From Acinetobacter junii CIP 64.5 (GTDB taxonomy: Bacteria > Pseudomonadota > Gammaproteobacteria > Pseudomonadales > Moraxellaceae), in contig NZ_KB849655.1 in the NCBI RefSeq assembly GCF_000368765.1, forward strand, positions 1,484 through 65,483: DNA of 64,000 bases, given 5' to 3'. Positions 45,723 through 57,000 of the stretch are shown here, one piece after another. The translations under genes and the position numbers were made by a program. The notes beneath the pieces were generated by a model, which worked only from the letters and a program-made list of their open reading frames with translations, had not been told where the DNA came from and searched no databases. Numbering within the stretch: position 1 is the stretch's first letter; the number at the start of each line of letters is the position of its first letter.

Positions 45723-47711
45723 ATGACAACCCCTTTAAATGAACGTCGTATTGCAAATGCAATTCGTGTCTTGGCTATGGATGCTGTGCAACAAGCAAAC
45801 TCAGGGCATCCTGGTGCTCCAATGGGGATGGCAGATATCGCTGACGTAGTTTGGCGCGAATTTTTAAATCATAACCCAACAAACCCACAATGGGCGAACC
45901 GTGACCGTTTTGTATTGTCTAATGGTCATGGCTCAATGTTGCAATATGCATTATTGCATTTGACTGGTTATGATTTGTCTATTGAAGATTTAAAACAATT
46001 CCGCCAATTACACTCTAAAACTCCTGGTCATCCTGAATATGGCTATGCACCAGGTATTGAAACAACAACTGGCCCATTAGGTCAGGGTATTGCGAATGCA
46101 GTAGGTTTTGCTTTAGCTGAAAAAACGTTAGCTGCTCAGTTCAACAAAGACGGTTTAGATGTTGTTGATCACTTCACGTACTGTTTCCTTGGTGATGGCT
46201 GCTTGATGGAAGGTATTTCGCACGAAGTATGTTCACTTGCAGGTACTTTAGGTCTTGGTAAGTTGATTGCTTACTACGATGACAACGGGATTTCAATTGA
46301 TGGTGAAGTAGAAGGTTGGTTTAGTGATGATACTGAGCAACGTTTCAAAGCTTATGGCTGGCAAGTGCTTCGTGTAGACGGGCATGACGCTGATGCGATT
46401 CGTCAAGCAACTGTTGAAGCGAAAGCTGAAAGCAATAAACCAACGATCATTATCTGTAAAACGATTATTGGTTTAGGTTCTCCAAATAAGCAAGGTAAAG
46501 AAGATTGCCACGGCGCTCCACTTGGTAAAGACGAAATCGCTTTAACACGTGAAGCATTAGGTTGGAAAGAAGAAGCGTTTGTTATTCCAGAAGATGTGTA
46601 TGCAGCTTGGGATGCAAAAGCTAAGGGTCAAACTTCTGAAGCCGCTTGGAATGAATTGTTTGCACAATACCAAGCAAAATATCCAACTGAAGCAGCTGAA
46701 TTGTTACGTCGCATCAACGGTGACTTACCTGCAGAATTTGCTGCACAAGCCGATGCATTCATCGCTGAAACAAATGCAAAAGCTGAAACAATTGCAACTC
46801 GTAAAGCAAGCCAAAATACGTTACAAGCGTTTGGTCCATTACTGCCTGAATTATTAGGTGGTTCGGCTGACTTGGCTGGTTCTAACTTAACACTTTGGAA
46901 AGGTTGCCAAGGCGTACAAGATAATCCTGCGGGTAACTACGTTTATTACGGCGTTCGTGAATTCGGTATGACCGCAATTGCAAACGGTGTAGCTTTACAC
47001 GGTGGTTTTGTTCCTTACGTTGCAACATTCTTAATGTTTATGGAGTATGCGCGTAATGCGGTACGTATGTCTGCATTAATGAAGCAACGCGTGATTCATG
47101 TATATACACATGATTCAATCGGTTTAGGTGAAGATGGTCCAACACATCAGCCAATTGAGCAAATTGCATCATTACGTGGTACGCCTAATTTAAATACATG
47201 GCGTCCATGTGATACGGTTGAAGCGGCTGTTTCTTGGAAATCTGCTCTTCAGCGTAAAGAAGGTCCAACAGCATTAATCTTCTCTCGTCAAAACTTGCCA
47301 TTCCAAGCACGTAATGAAGCTCAAATTCAAAACGTTGCAAAAGGTGGTTATGTACTTGCTGAAGAAAAAGGCGAGTTGAAAGCAATCATCATTGCGACTG
47401 GTTCAGAAGTTTCATTGGCGATGGAAGCATATGCGCAGCTTGAAGGTGTGCGTGTTGTGTCTATGCCATGTGCTGAAGAATTCATGAAGCAAGATGCTGC
47501 TTACCGTGAAGAGGTATTACCAGCACATATCCGTGGACGTGTAGCAGTTGAAGCTGCCCATGTGGATTACTGGTGGAAATTTGTTGGTTTAGATGGCAAA
47601 GTGATTGGTATGACCACTTATGGCGAATCTGCACCAGCGAAAGATTTGTTCCAATTCTTTGGTATCACGACGGAAGCAGTTGTCGCTGCTGTTAAAGAAT
47701 TGACTGCTTAA
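45723..47711 (+). CDS. tkt: Transketolase
   Basis: Thiamine-diphosphate enzyme that moves two-carbon units in the non-oxidative pentose phosphate pathway. The 662-residue product has the transketolase signature near the N-terminus ([20 protein letters not shown]) and the ThDP motif [12 protein letters not shown]. The pyrimidine domain has [18 protein letters not shown] and [18 protein letters not shown], followed by a C-terminal domain. It is complete. The terminator at 47728 separates it from the converging OsmC gene. Confidence 0.97.
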   Translation: MTTPLNERRIANAIRVLAMDAVQQANSGHPGAPMGMADIADVVWREFLNHNPTNPQWANRDRFVLSNGHGSMLQYALLHLTGYDLSIEDLKQFRQLHSKTPGHPEYGYAPGIETTTGPLGQGIANAVGFALAEKTLAAQFNKDGLDVVDHFTYCFLGDGCLMEGISHEVCSLAGTLGLGKLIAYYDDNGISIDGEVEGWFSDDTEQRFKAYGWQVLRVDGHDADAIRQATVEAKAESNKPTIIICKTIIGLGSPNKQGKEDCHGAPLGKDEIALTREALGWKEEAFVIPEDVYAAWDAKAKGQTSEAAWNELFAQYQAKYPTEAAELLRRINGDLPAEFAAQADAFIAETNAKAETIATRKASQNTLQAFGPLLPELLGGSADLAGSNLTLWKGCQGVQDNPAGNYVYYGVREFGMTAIANGVALHGGFVPYVATFLMFMEYARNAVRMSALMKQRVIHVYTHDSIGLGEDGPTHQPIEQIASLRGTPNLNTWRPCDTVEAAVSWKSALQRKEGPTALIFSRQNLPFQARNEAQIQNVAKGGYVLAEEKGELKAIIIATGSEVSLAMEAYAQLEGVRVVSMPCAEEFMKQDAAYREEVLPAHIRGRVAVEAAHVDYWWKFVGLDGKVIGMTTYGESAPAKDLFQFFGITTEAVVAAVKELTA

Positions 47712-47727
47712 TTGAATTAAGAGTTAA

Positions 47728-47756
47728 AAAGCGTCCTGAATAGGGCGCTTTTTTTG
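47728..47756. terminator. Terminator after tkt
   Basis: AAAAAGCGTCCT-gaat-AGGGCGCTTTTTTT: a stem with one G-T pair and a long T-run. Confidence 0.85.
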
Positions 47757-47765
47757 TGAATGAAA

Positions 47766-48170
47766 TTAAATGCTAAGTTCAGTTTGAATTGAAATATTCG
47801 ACGTCAAAAATTTATGAACAGGGCAGCTTTCTGCTACCTTTAACAGACGTTTGTGCTGATCTTCGGTAAATTCACCTTTAAGCATGATCTTACGCTCAAT
47901 GTTATTTTGACCAGACTCTGGTTGACCATTTGGATTCAATGAAAGATCTACTTGAACGTGTTCAAGTTTAATTCCTTTGTGATTGGCGTACATTTCTAAG
48001 GTGATCGTCGTACACGCGCCCAGAGCAGATAATAATTGTATTGGATTTGGTGCAGTATCTTGACCGCCTTTATCTGCAGGTTCATCAGAATACCAAGTGT
48101 GCCCAGAAGTGTTCGTCAGTGTAACGCGATAGGGAGTTGATGTGCTGAGTGCTTGGGTAGAATAAGTCAT
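47766..48170 (-). CDS. OsmC/Ohr-family protein
   Basis: A 134-residue thiol peroxidase-fold protein. It keeps the two redox cysteines of the family: one in [20 protein letters not shown] and one in [18 protein letters not shown]. Relatives reduce organic hydroperoxides; this shorter form is closer to the YhfA-like subgroup of OsmC than to Ohr. It is a single gene, divergent from the YceI gene at 48398. Confidence 0.9.
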   Translation of the reverse strand: MTYSTQALSTSTPYRVTLTNTSGHTWYSDEPADKGGQDTAPNPIQLLSALGACTTITLEMYANHKGIKLEHVQVDLSLNPNGQPESGQNNIERKIMLKGEFTEDQHKRLLKVAESCPVHKFLTSNISIQTELSI

Positions 48171-48397
48171 GATTTACCTTGTTGTGAATCTTTTAAAATA
48201 AAAAAAATCATAGATCAATCGAGAATACGAATGAACTATCCAATTGTCTAGTATCGAATCTGTATAATCATATTGAGTTTAATACGCGCTGTAACCCTTT
48301 TATTGTTGCACTGATGAAACATATCGTTTTATAAAGAATAATGAATAAAAATACTTGATGTATACACTAATCACTATATCAAACAAGGATACGAAAA

Positions 48398-48976
48398 ATG
48401 CAATTTAAAACATTAAGCTTAGGTTTAGCGGTTGCCATCGCAAGTTCTGTAACTTTAGCTGCGCCAGTAGACTATAAAATTGATCCAACACATACAGCAA
48501 CAGTATTTAGCTGGAATCACTTTGGTTTTTCAACTCCGAGCGCGAATTTCACTGATATTCAAGGCGTGATTAAAGTTGATAATGCTAAACCATCAAACTC
48601 TTCTGTAGATGTGATTATTCCAATCAGCAGTGTGAATACAAATGTTCCTGCTTTGGATAAAGAGTTCCAAGAAGAAGCTTGGTTTAACGCAGCTAAATAT
48701 CCGAATATCACTTTTAAAAGTACTAAAGTAGAAACTAAAGACAAGAAACATTTCAAAATTACGGGTGACTTAACCGTTAAAGGTGTGACAAAGCCTGTGG
48801 TTTTAGATGCTGTGCTGAATAAACAAGGTGAGCATCCAATGGCAAAAGTACCTGCAATTGGATTTAATGCAACGACTTCATTTGATCGTTCTGCATTTGG
48901 TATCGGAAACTATGTTCCGAATGTAGGGGATAAGATCACTGTAAATATTACAACTGAAGCAACTGCTGCTAAGTAA
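48398..48976 (+). CDS. YceI-family periplasmic protein
   Basis: A 192-residue secreted lipocalin-like protein. The signal peptide (LGLAVAIASSVTLA) is followed by DYKIDPTHTATVFSWNHFGF, the typical YceI opening, then FNAAKYPNITFKSTKVE and FKITGDLTVKGVTKPVVLDA. Relatives bind isoprenoid or polyprenyl molecules; the role here is unknown. AAGGAT lies before the ATG. The terminator at 48995 follows. Confidence 0.93.
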   Translation: MQFKTLSLGLAVAIASSVTLAAPVDYKIDPTHTATVFSWNHFGFSTPSANFTDIQGVIKVDNAKPSNSSVDVIIPISSVNTNVPALDKEFQEEAWFNAAKYPNITFKSTKVETKDKKHFKITGDLTVKGVTKPVVLDAVLNKQGEHPMAKVPAIGFNATTSFDRSAFGIGNYVPNVGDKITVNITTEATAAK

Positions 48977-48994
48977 TACCGAAGTACTCAAACT

Positions 48995-49032
48995 TCAAAA
49001 AAGCTCACGCTCAATAGCCGTGAGCTTTTTTA
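48995..49032. terminator. Terminator between yceI-like and GNAT genes
   Basis: AAAAAAGCTCACG-ctcaatagc-CGTGAGCTTTTTT: a strong two-sided hairpin. Confidence 0.88.
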
Positions 49033-49057
49033 TTTGCTCATTATCTAGAGAAAATGA

Positions 49058-49564
49058 CTATGTGGTAGCATTAAATGCTTCTGAATAAGTGACATAACCA
49101 CTTGGTATGTGGTCGGTAAAAGCAAGAATTTGAAAATAGTCTGCTGGAACATCTTCTAGGATCAATCTAGCATCAGCCTTAAAGCCAAATTTACCATAAT
49201 AATTAGGATCACCGAGTAATACGCATCCTTTTGCATTTAGTGCCTTGATCTTATTCAAACCTTCTTTGATAAGTTGAGAGCCTATACCATTTGCTTGATA
49301 TTCTGGTAGAACTGAAATAGGACCTAAACCATACCAATCTGTCGCACCATCTGAAATAGAGACGGGTGAAAAGGCAATATGCCCAACAACTTGATTGTTA
49401 ATTTCAGCGATTAAAGAAAGGGTTAACTGATTGTTTTCTCTCAGCGCATTTACAATGAATTGTTCGGTGTGGCTTGAATATTCGACTTGTGAGAATGCTG
49501 ATTGTGTTAAATCAAAAATGGCTTGGATGTCAGTGTTCTGTTCATTACGGATTCGAATGTTCAT
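49058..49564 (-). CDS. GNAT-family N-acetyltransferase
   Basis: A 168-residue acetyl-CoA-dependent transferase. The core has GHIAFSPVSISDGATDWYGL, the acetyl-CoA-binding GPISVLPEYQANGIGSQLIK (Q-x-x-G-I/G-x-G/A motif), and GDPNYYGKFGFKADARLILE. It resembles YhbS-type predicted acetyltransferases. The substrate is unknown. It is on the minus strand, upstream of no obvious partner. Confidence 0.9.
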   Translation of the reverse strand: MNIRIRNEQNTDIQAIFDLTQSAFSQVEYSSHTEQFIVNALRENNQLTLSLIAEINNQVVGHIAFSPVSISDGATDWYGLGPISVLPEYQANGIGSQLIKEGLNKIKALNAKGCVLLGDPNYYGKFGFKADARLILEDVPADYFQILAFTDHIPSGYVTYSEAFNATT

Positions 49565-49643
49565 TTTAGTTACCTAGTATTTTTTTAAATCACTGATGAA
49601 GCAAAATCATGTTATTGCTTCATCAGATGATGATTAAGGATGT

Positions 49644-49901
49644 TTATTGATTATCGAGTTGAGGTCGTACGTTTCTAAGCCCATTCAAATTGATTTGATA
49701 GGGTTGACCTTCCTGTGATTTGATCAATCTTTTCTTTTTAAGTTTTCGAAAAACATCGAGTGTGCAATCAGATAATACAAAACCTTCACGGCTATAACAT
49801 TCTACAGCAATGATTTGTCCTGATTCATTTTTGAGTTTTACGATTTTTCCGCCTTTTGCTAAGACGTGTAAAGTCCTTTGTTCAGACTTGGATAGGTTCA
49901 T
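49644..49901 (-). CDS. yjhX: YjhX-family protein (UPF0386)
   Basis: An 85-residue protein matching E. coli YjhX throughout: [20 protein letters not shown], then [20 protein letters not shown], then [20 protein letters not shown] with small differences. YjhX was reported as the toxin of a YjhX-YjhQ pair in E. coli. The neighbouring GNAT gene at 49058 lies 79 bases downstream on the same strand. YjhQ is itself a GNAT-like acetyltransferase, so the pair may be conserved here. Confidence 0.88.
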   Translation of the reverse strand: MNLSKSEQRTLHVLAKGGKIVKLKNESGQIIAVECYSREGFVLSDCTLDVFRKLKKKRLIKSQEGQPYQINLNGLRNVRPQLDNQ

Positions 49902-50234
49902 GTTGGAATCCAGATATTAAGTAATCAAAAGCAAAGATAGGCATGAAGCCTGAAAATTCGCGTTGATAACCCATTTCAAATTTTCATTGAAATATGGTTA
50001 TCAGATTACTGCTATCTCCAACATAAAATCCTCGATGTAGATTGGATATGAAATTTGCTAATCAATATATAGCTTGTGATATAAAAAGTAAAATATTATG
50101 TGAAATATACTGTGTTTTGGGTGCGAGAGTTAAGGTGTATAGCCTTATTTTTATGATTAACTTAAGATGCAAGTATCGATGTATTTCCAATATTTGAATG
50201 CACAGCACAAATATTCTTTTCAAGGTAGGATAGG
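49902..50234. other. Gene-free divergent gap
   Basis: No gene is seen in these 333 bases between yjhX and the deaminase gene. They must contain the two divergent promoters. I noticed no strong palindrome. Confidence 0.45.
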
Positions 50235-50690
50235 ATGGATAATCAGAAATTCATACAGCAGGCCGTCGATTTAGCACTAGAAAATGTAAAACGAGGCGGT
50301 CGACCATTTGCTGCTTTGGTTGTAAAAAATAATGAGATCATTTCAACAGGTGTAAATCAGATTAAGTTGACGAATGATCCGACAGCACATGCTGAACTGC
50401 TCGCATTACGAGAAGCAGGTCGTTTATTATCTACTCCAAATTTAGAAGATTGTACGGTTTATGCAAGTGGGCAACCTTGTCCAATGTGTCTAGCTGCAAT
50501 AAGAATGGCTGGAATTTCAAAAGTATTTTTTGCATTTTCCAATACAGATGCTGAACCATTTGGTTTATCAACTGCGAAAATTGCCGAATTATTGAGAGTT
50601 GAACCTCAATTTCAAGAGGGTTTAGAGTTTACTCAATTAAAATCGAATCACTGCTCAGATTTGTATGCAATTTGGCAAAGACAACAGTAG
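50235..50690 (+). CDS. Nucleoside/guanine deaminase (CDA fold)
   Basis: A 151-residue zinc hydrolase of the cytidine-deaminase superfamily. The motif HAELLALREAG has the zinc ligand and catalytic Glu; GQPCPMCLAAIRMAG has the two zinc cysteines. The overall pattern resembles bacterial guanine deaminase (GuaD) more than tRNA adenosine deaminase. It has no signal peptide. The substrate (guanine or a related purine) is inferred. AGGTAGGAT lies before the ATG. Confidence 0.88.
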   Translation: MDNQKFIQQAVDLALENVKRGGRPFAALVVKNNEIISTGVNQIKLTNDPTAHAELLALREAGRLLSTPNLEDCTVYASGQPCPMCLAAIRMAGISKVFFAFSNTDAEPFGLSTAKIAELLRVEPQFQEGLEFTQLKSNHCSDLYAIWQRQQ

Positions 50691-50741
50691 ATTGGATTGC
50701 GAAGAGTTACTTTTAGATTAGTAACTTATTGAAAATCTATA

Positions 50742-51275
50742 TTACTTTTTTGCATGCTTTTCTTTTAAAAGTAAGTATGCGGGAAGAGATTTTTTCGCTT
50801 GACGGCGAATCATGATTTTTATGTATAAAACGATCGCAAAGCAGGCTGTAGCAATTGTAAGCATCAGGCTATTCATATAACTCATTAAAGAGCTAACATA
50901 ACCAATCGTAGCAATACGCCGTTGCATCCTTTCAACTTGCGTACTGGATTCAATACCTGTAATCGCCCATGTGCAAAGGTGTTCACAATTATTGATAATC
51001 AAATGGTAGTGATTTTCATGCATACGTGATCGCATGCGACGTACAACTGCCTTAGCTTTATATTTCGGTGATTCATAATAACGAATATGAATAGGCTTAT
51101 CACGAGCAAAACGTTCTAGTGTTGTTATTTCAATAGGATGTTTTTTGAAAATATGTGCAAAGCCTGAGTAGTGAATAACTCTTCCACGACCTGCATAGAT
51201 GCCATGATGGCTATAACCAAAGTGTTTGACGATGAGATGAGCGCCAAGATAAAAACGTTGATGTTTTTGCTGCAT
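50742..51275 (-). CDS. LRAT-domain (NlpC/P60-superfamily) membrane-anchored protein
   Basis: A 177-residue protein with a permuted papain-like LRAT domain. It has the His motif FGYSHHGIYAGRGRVIHYSG and the catalytic-Cys motif IINNCEHLCTWA. A C-terminal membrane segment (LMLTIATACFAIVLYIKIMI) probably anchors it in the inner membrane. LRAT-fold enzymes are thiol acyltransferases or phospholipases on lipids; the bacterial function is not established. It is a single gene on the minus strand. Confidence 0.82.
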   Translation of the reverse strand: MQQKHQRFYLGAHLIVKHFGYSHHGIYAGRGRVIHYSGFAHIFKKHPIEITTLERFARDKPIHIRYYESPKYKAKAVVRRMRSRMHENHYHLIINNCEHLCTWAITGIESSTQVERMQRRIATIGYVSSLMSYMNSLMLTIATACFAIVLYIKIMIRRQAKKSLPAYLLLKEKHAKK

Positions 51276-51426
51276 GCCTATTCAAGAATATTGCATTTTA
51301 CCTAGCTATTTTAGTGAAAAAAGATGAATCTATCGAGCATAATTCATCAATCAATTATGTGAATATGTGTTGAGTTTGTATCTGTCATCTAAATCGAGGT
51401 TATATTCTAGCGTAGGTACTTTTGTG

Positions 51427-52188
51427 ATGGTGAGGAATTTGAAATTGTTGTTGAATCGATGTCTATTACTATCATGTATGGTATTTCAAGCTACCACAGT
51501 TTTTGCATTTGAATATCAGAGTATAAAATTCGAGGATGTTCAATTTGAAGTGATAAAGGTCGACGACTTAAAGGATTTGCAATTATTTTTAAAAAATCCT
51601 CGAACAGGTGATTTCTATCAAAAGTTTTCGAATATTCAAAGCGACTTAGCTGCATGTAAAGAATTACGTTTTGCGATGAATGCTGGGATGTATCATCCCA
51701 ACTTTGAGCCTGTGGGGTTGTATATAGAAAAAAAGAAAAAGCTTTCTGAATTAAATGAATCAACTGGTTTTGGTAATTTTTTTATGCAACCAAATGGTGT
51801 AGTAGCGTGGAATGATCATGGTGCTGTCATTCATTCAACAGCAGACTATAAGAGAGCAAACTTTACAGCAAATTTCGCGACACAATCAGGACCAATGTTG
51901 GTGCATAAAGGACTAATAAATTCTCAATTTATAAAGGATTCAAATTCTTTAAAAATTCGTAATGGTGTTGGGGTACGGGATGATCATTTATATTTCGTGA
52001 TTTCAGAACAGCGTATAAATTTTTATCAGTTTGCAAAGTTCTTTAAACATCAGTTGAGAGTAGATGAAGCTTTGTATTTAGATGGATCGATTTCTAGCTT
52101 GTATTTAAAAGACATTCAACGTAATGATAGAAAATATAATTTAGGACCAATCGTTGGATTAACACATCAAATGAATTGTAAGTTATAG
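51427..52188 (+). CDS. Phosphodiester glycosidase (NAGPA-like) secreted protein
   Basis: Secreted protein of about 250 residues with the NAGPA/DUF2233 fold: FAMNAGMYHPNFEPVGLYIE, FATQSGPMLVHKGLIN, and near the end EALYLDGSISSLYL. These match the calcium- and substrate-binding motifs of phosphodiester glycosidases that cut sugar phosphodiesters. A signal peptide (LLLNRCLLLSCMVFQATTVF, then A) precedes. The start is unsure: ATG at 51427, TTG at 51439 with GAGGA upstream, or TTG at 51367. The natural substrate is unknown. Confidence 0.8.
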   Translation: MVRNLKLLLNRCLLLSCMVFQATTVFAFEYQSIKFEDVQFEVIKVDDLKDLQLFLKNPRTGDFYQKFSNIQSDLAACKELRFAMNAGMYHPNFEPVGLYIEKKKKLSELNESTGFGNFFMQPNGVVAWNDHGAVIHSTADYKRANFTANFATQSGPMLVHKGLINSQFIKDSNSLKIRNGVGVRDDHLYFVISEQRINFYQFAKFFKHQLRVDEALYLDGSISSLYLKDIQRNDRKYNLGPIVGLTHQMNCKL

Positions 52189-52189
52189 A

Positions 52190-52230
52190 ACCCTAATCCT
52201 CTCGTTCAGAAAAGATTAGGGTATTATTTT
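52190..52230. terminator. Terminator after the glycosidase gene
   Basis: ACCCTAATC and its complement GATTAGGGT form a hairpin followed by ATTATTTTTATT, between converging genes. Confidence 0.75.
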
Positions 52231-52457
52231 TATTGGATTGGTGGGTTGATCATCGCAAGTAATTCTTTACGACTATAACCACGAGAAATCAGGACTTTTT
52301 TGATGCCTTTAATCACATCTTCATCTGTAGCTTTTACTAAAGCCTCAAGAAGTTGTTCATTTGATTTGCAAGAGCAATCATTTTCAACACAAGAGGTTTG
52401 ATTCTTGTGTTCGTTATATTGTTGATCAGCATTCAACAATTTTTGCCAAAAACTCAT
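52230..52457 (-). CDS. Small Cys-containing hypothetical protein
   Basis: A 75-residue soluble protein with three cysteines near the centre (QTSCVENDCSCKSNEQLLEA). A helical end follows (VIKGIKKVLISRGYSRKELL). No family is recognised. It is short and polar, and it lacks a good ribosome site. It lies alone between the glycosidase gene and trmA. Confidence 0.6.
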   Translation of the reverse strand: MSFWQKLLNADQQYNEHKNQTSCVENDCSCKSNEQLLEALVKATDEDVIKGIKKVLISRGYSRKELLAMINPPIQ

Positions 52458-52706
52458 AGAGCCTTCATATACAACCTAACATAGATCGAAATATAGTCAC
52501 TTTAAAATAAAATACAAGTCAGCATAAGTGATAAAAGCAGCAGTTGAACTTCAATTTTTTCGATGATTTTTAATGTTATTAACGAAATTATGACAACTTA
52601 ATGACTTGACCGTTGATATTTCAAAGTTTTTTTATAAAAAACTCAAATAAAAAATAGAGAGTTATAAAAACTCTCTATTAAAAATGCTTACATTGAAATA
52701 GTTTGT

Positions 52707-53792
52707 TTAAATTTTTTCAAGTAATACACCAGACTCAACATGATGCGTAAAAGGGAATTGATCAAACATAGCAAACTTCTGAATGCGGTGTGTTTGTGTC
52801 AATATTTTTAAGTTATCGTGTAGCGTGTCTGGGTTGCAAGATATGTAGATAATACGTTCAAAACCTTGTAACAGCTTGAGCGTTTCGTCATCAATGCCTG
52901 CGCGTGGTGGATCAACAAATACAGTGTCAAAGTCATAGCTTTGAATATCAATTTCAGCTTCTAATAAACGTCTAAATGTACGTTCACCTTGATAGGCTTG
53001 GGTAAATTCTTCAGCTGATAAACGTGCTACTTGAATATTATCAATTTGATTCTGCTCAATATTCCATTGCGCTGCATGAACTGATGATTTAGCAAGTTCA
53101 GTTGCAAGAACGCGTTTAAATTTCAGAGACAGTGGTAGAGTAAAGTTACCATTACCGCAATACAGTTCTAGTAAATCTTTTTGAGCACCTTCCGCAGCAT
53201 CACAAGCCCATTCAAGCATATGTTGGCAGACTTGAGCATTAGGCTGGGTAAAGCTGCTTTCAATTTGTTTGTATTTGAAAGTACGTCCATGAACATTAAG
53301 TTGCTCAACAACGTAATCATCTCCAATAATGACCTTTTGACCGCGGCTACGTCCCATAATTTTAATATTTAATTTATCAGCAAGTGCTTTTGCTGCACTT
53401 TCCCATTCTGCATCCAAACGGCGATGGTAAATCAGCGTTACCAACATTTCGCCACTTAAAGTGGATAGGAAATCTGCTTCAAAAATACGTTGCGAAAGAA
53501 TCGGAGTTGCTTTTAATTCTTCTAGTAGTAGTGGCATTAAATTATTGATACTGCTATCAGCAATCGGGAAATCATCGATACGAATAACAGCTTTTTGCTT
53601 ACCATCTTCAGCACGTTCAAACATGGCATAAAACAAATCATCTTCAGTGTGCCAAATACGGAATTCTGCACGCATACGAAAATGTTGCTCAGGTGATTGA
53701 AATACTTCTAAAGCAGGGGGATTGAACGGTGCAAATTGTGCGGTGATTCGTTCAACTTTCTCTTGAAGTTGCTGTTGGTAAGATACGGTCAT
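52707..53792 (-). CDS. trmA: tRNA (uridine-54-C5)-methyltransferase
   Basis: Makes ribothymidine at position 54 of the tRNA T-loop, using SAM. The 361-residue product has the SAM-binding core [37 protein letters not shown], and the catalytic-Cys motif [15 protein letters not shown]. It matches E. coli TrmA in length and order and lacks the TRAM domain and iron-sulphur cluster of RlmC/RlmD. It is a single gene. Confidence 0.95.
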   Translation of the reverse strand: MTVSYQQQLQEKVERITAQFAPFNPPALEVFQSPEQHFRMRAEFRIWHTEDDLFYAMFERAEDGKQKAVIRIDDFPIADSSINNLMPLLLEELKATPILSQRIFEADFLSTLSGEMLVTLIYHRRLDAEWESAAKALADKLNIKIMGRSRGQKVIIGDDYVVEQLNVHGRTFKYKQIESSFTQPNAQVCQHMLEWACDAAEGAQKDLLELYCGNGNFTLPLSLKFKRVLATELAKSSVHAAQWNIEQNQIDNIQVARLSAEEFTQAYQGERTFRRLLEAEIDIQSYDFDTVFVDPPRAGIDDETLKLLQGFERIIYISCNPDTLHDNLKILTQTHRIQKFAMFDQFPFTHHVESGVLLEKI

Positions 53793-53951
53793 AAAAAAGA
53801 AAACTGTAGGTAAAAACTAAAGGGGAATGGTATCAAAAAAAGCAGTAAAAGGTGCAGGGAAATTATGATTATCCCTGATTTAAACGAATTGGTTTCATTA
53901 CATGATGGTGTGGAAATTTTTGTAAAAACCATTTGTCTTAAAAGTAGAAAA

Positions 53952-53985
53952 TAAAAACCCGAACCATGTAGAACATGGTTCGGGC
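53952..53985 (-). terminator. Terminator of putA
   Basis: On the minus strand the hairpin CCCGAACCATGT/ACATGGTTCGGG is followed by a T-run. It is 40 bases beyond the putA stop. Confidence 0.85.
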
Positions 53986-54024
53986 TGGGATGAGGAACGA
54001 CTGAAGTTCCGCAAGAGACTTAAA

Positions 54025-57000
54025 TTAGTCTTCAGATAAAGTCATTAAACTCGCATTACCGCCGGCAGCAGCGGTATTTACACTAATAGCTCGCTCAATG
54101 ACTAGACGTTCTAGAGGAATCTGCTCATCTGTCTTGAGATGAGTAATGCTCACGATTGCTCCAGAACGGTTCGCAATTTTCGTTTGCAGTTCAGTTAATT
54201 GTTCAACTGAACCATGATGTAAAACAGCATCAAAAGCATCTTTTTCGATGTCTGAAATCACTTTAATTGCTGCTAACACATCTTTGGGTAAAGATTTCTG
54301 ATGCTTAGCCAAGAAAGCATTATCTTTAGTAACAGCAGCAGTACTGCTTACTGCGAAAATCGCTAGTAACTGCTGTAACTGGCTCACTTCATCATTTGCG
54401 ATAGAAAGCACACGATGACGAGGTAAGATAATGTATTGGTTACTTTCACCAGTAGGACCTTGCAACTCATAGAATTTACCAACGCCAAATGCAGGAATCG
54501 TTGGAATTGCTTGAGGCATATTTTGCTTAGCCCAATTTAATAAGTTTTGGTAAGCAACATTTGAAACTGCTTCAAATGTTGAAACTTCTGATTTAACAGC
54601 AAATGGTGTTGCTAAGACTTTTTCAGAACAATGTTCCATCAAACGATACATATATAATGGACCGCCTGCTTTAGGACCTGTACCAGATAAGCCTTCACCA
54701 CCAAATGGTTGCACGCCAACAACTGCACCAACGATATTACGGTTGATATATAAGTTGCCTACTTCTGCGCGTTGAATGACAGTATTAATCGTTTCATCAA
54801 TACGTGTGTGTAGACCCATCGTTAAGCCGTAACCTTTTGCATTGATGCGATCGATCAATTGCTCAAGTTCACCATACTTATATGTGATGATATGCAATAC
54901 AGGACCAAATACTTCACGCTCTAAATCATCAAGGTTTGGTAATTCGATCGCAGTTGGTGGAACAAATGTGCCTTGAGCAAGTGCTTGTTGGCTTACAGCA
55001 TCGTTAAACATCAATTGATGAACAGGGTAGCCCTTTGATTTCATCTTTTGAATGTGATTATCAATGGTTTGTTTTGCTTCAGTATCAATTACTGGTCCAA
55101 TATCAGTTTTTAAGATAGCAGGATTACCTACGATCAACTGTTTCATTGCACCTTTCAACATTTTCACAACTGTTGCAGCACTATCTTCTTGAACACATAA
55201 GATACGAAGAGCAGAACAACGTTGACCTGCACTATCAAATGCAGAACTTACCACATCCAATACGACTTGTTCGGTTAATGCAGATGAATCAACGATCATG
55301 GCATTTTGACCACCTGTTTCCGCGATTAACGGAATTGGTTGACCATTCGGAGATAAGCGTTTTGCCACAGTTTTTTGCAAGATTTTTGCAACTTCTGTAG
55401 AACCTGTAAACATGATGCCTTGGATACGATCATCTTGGCTCAATTGCGCGCCAACTGTTTCACCGCGACCAGGTAAAAGTTGAACCGCACCACGTGGTAC
55501 ACCAGCTTCCCAAAGCATTTGAACTGCTTGAGCTGCAATCAATGGAGTTTGCTCAGCTGGTTTTGCAATCACACAGTTGCCGCTTACTAACGCAGCTGCA
55601 ATCTGACCCGAGAAAATCGCAAGAGGGAAGTTCCATGGGCTGATACATAAAACTGTACCTAATGGCTTCACTTGTGCATTTGCAGGTAAGTTTTCAATTT
55701 GAGTTGCGTAGTAACGTAAGAAGTCTACTGCTTCACGCACTTCTGCAATCGCATTGGCATAGGTTTTACCACTTTCACGGCAAAGTAATACCATCAATTC
55801 TTTGATGCGAGCTTCCATCAAATCCGCAGCGCGTTTTAAGCAAGCTGCTCGTTCAGTTTTGTTTGTCGCAGCCCAACTTTGCTCTGCTTGTACAGCTGCT
55901 TCTAGTGCAATTTGTACATCAGCGCTAGTTGCCTCGTTTACATAGCCTACGATTTCACTATTTTGTGCAGGGTTTGTAATTGCAAGAGCATTACTTTGAT
56001 CATGGACTGTTGATTCAAATCCAAGTAATGGCGCACTTTTCCAGACGTGATTACGAAGTTTTTGGGCTGTAGCATCTAAGTCTGCAAGCGGTGTATCGTT
56101 GTTTAAATCGAAACCATTTGAGTTTGGACGCAACGGATATAAATCATGCGGAAGTGGAATCGCAGGATGTTTTAAACCAAGCTGACCTTCTTCTTTTGCA
56201 GCAGTTTGAATATCTTTGATAGGTGATTGAATTAAATCATCTACTTTTAATGTTTTGTCTGCAATGCGGTTTACAAATGAAGTGTTTGCACCATTTTCAA
56301 GTAAACGACGAACTAAGTAAGCCAATAGAGTTTCATGATTACCAACTGGCGCATACACGCGACATGGAATACCAAGTTTACCGTCTTCTTTTGAACCCAC
56401 AACTTGTTCATACAGTGGTTCACCCATGCCATGCAAGCATTGGAATTCATATTGACCAGGATAGTATTTGCTTGGATCAGCTAGATTGTAGATGGTTGCA
56501 AGTGACTGTGCATTGTGTGTTGCAAATTGCGGATACACTTGATCAGGTGCAGCTAGAAGTTTCTTCGCACAAGCAATGTATGACAAATCTGTATGTACTT
56601 TACGTGTGAACACAGGGTAGTCAGTCATACCTTCAATTTGAGCTTTTTTGATTTCGCTATCCCAATACGCACCTTTCACTAGACGAATCATAAGACGTTT
56701 GTTGCTGCGTTTTGCGAGATCAATGATGTAATCGACAACGAAGAAACAACGTTTTTGGTAGGCTTGGATAACAAAGCCAATGCCTTTCCAGTTTGCAAGT
56801 TTAGGTTCGAAGCATAGACGCTCTAACATTTCCAAAGAAATTTCTAAACGTTCCGATTCTTCAGCATCGATGTTTAAACCAATATCATAATGCTTAGCTA
56901 AACATGCGAGTTCGAAAACTTTGTTATAAAGTTCATGATGAACACGACTGATTTGCGAGCGTTGGTAACGAGGATGCAATGCTGAAAGCTTGATAGAAAT

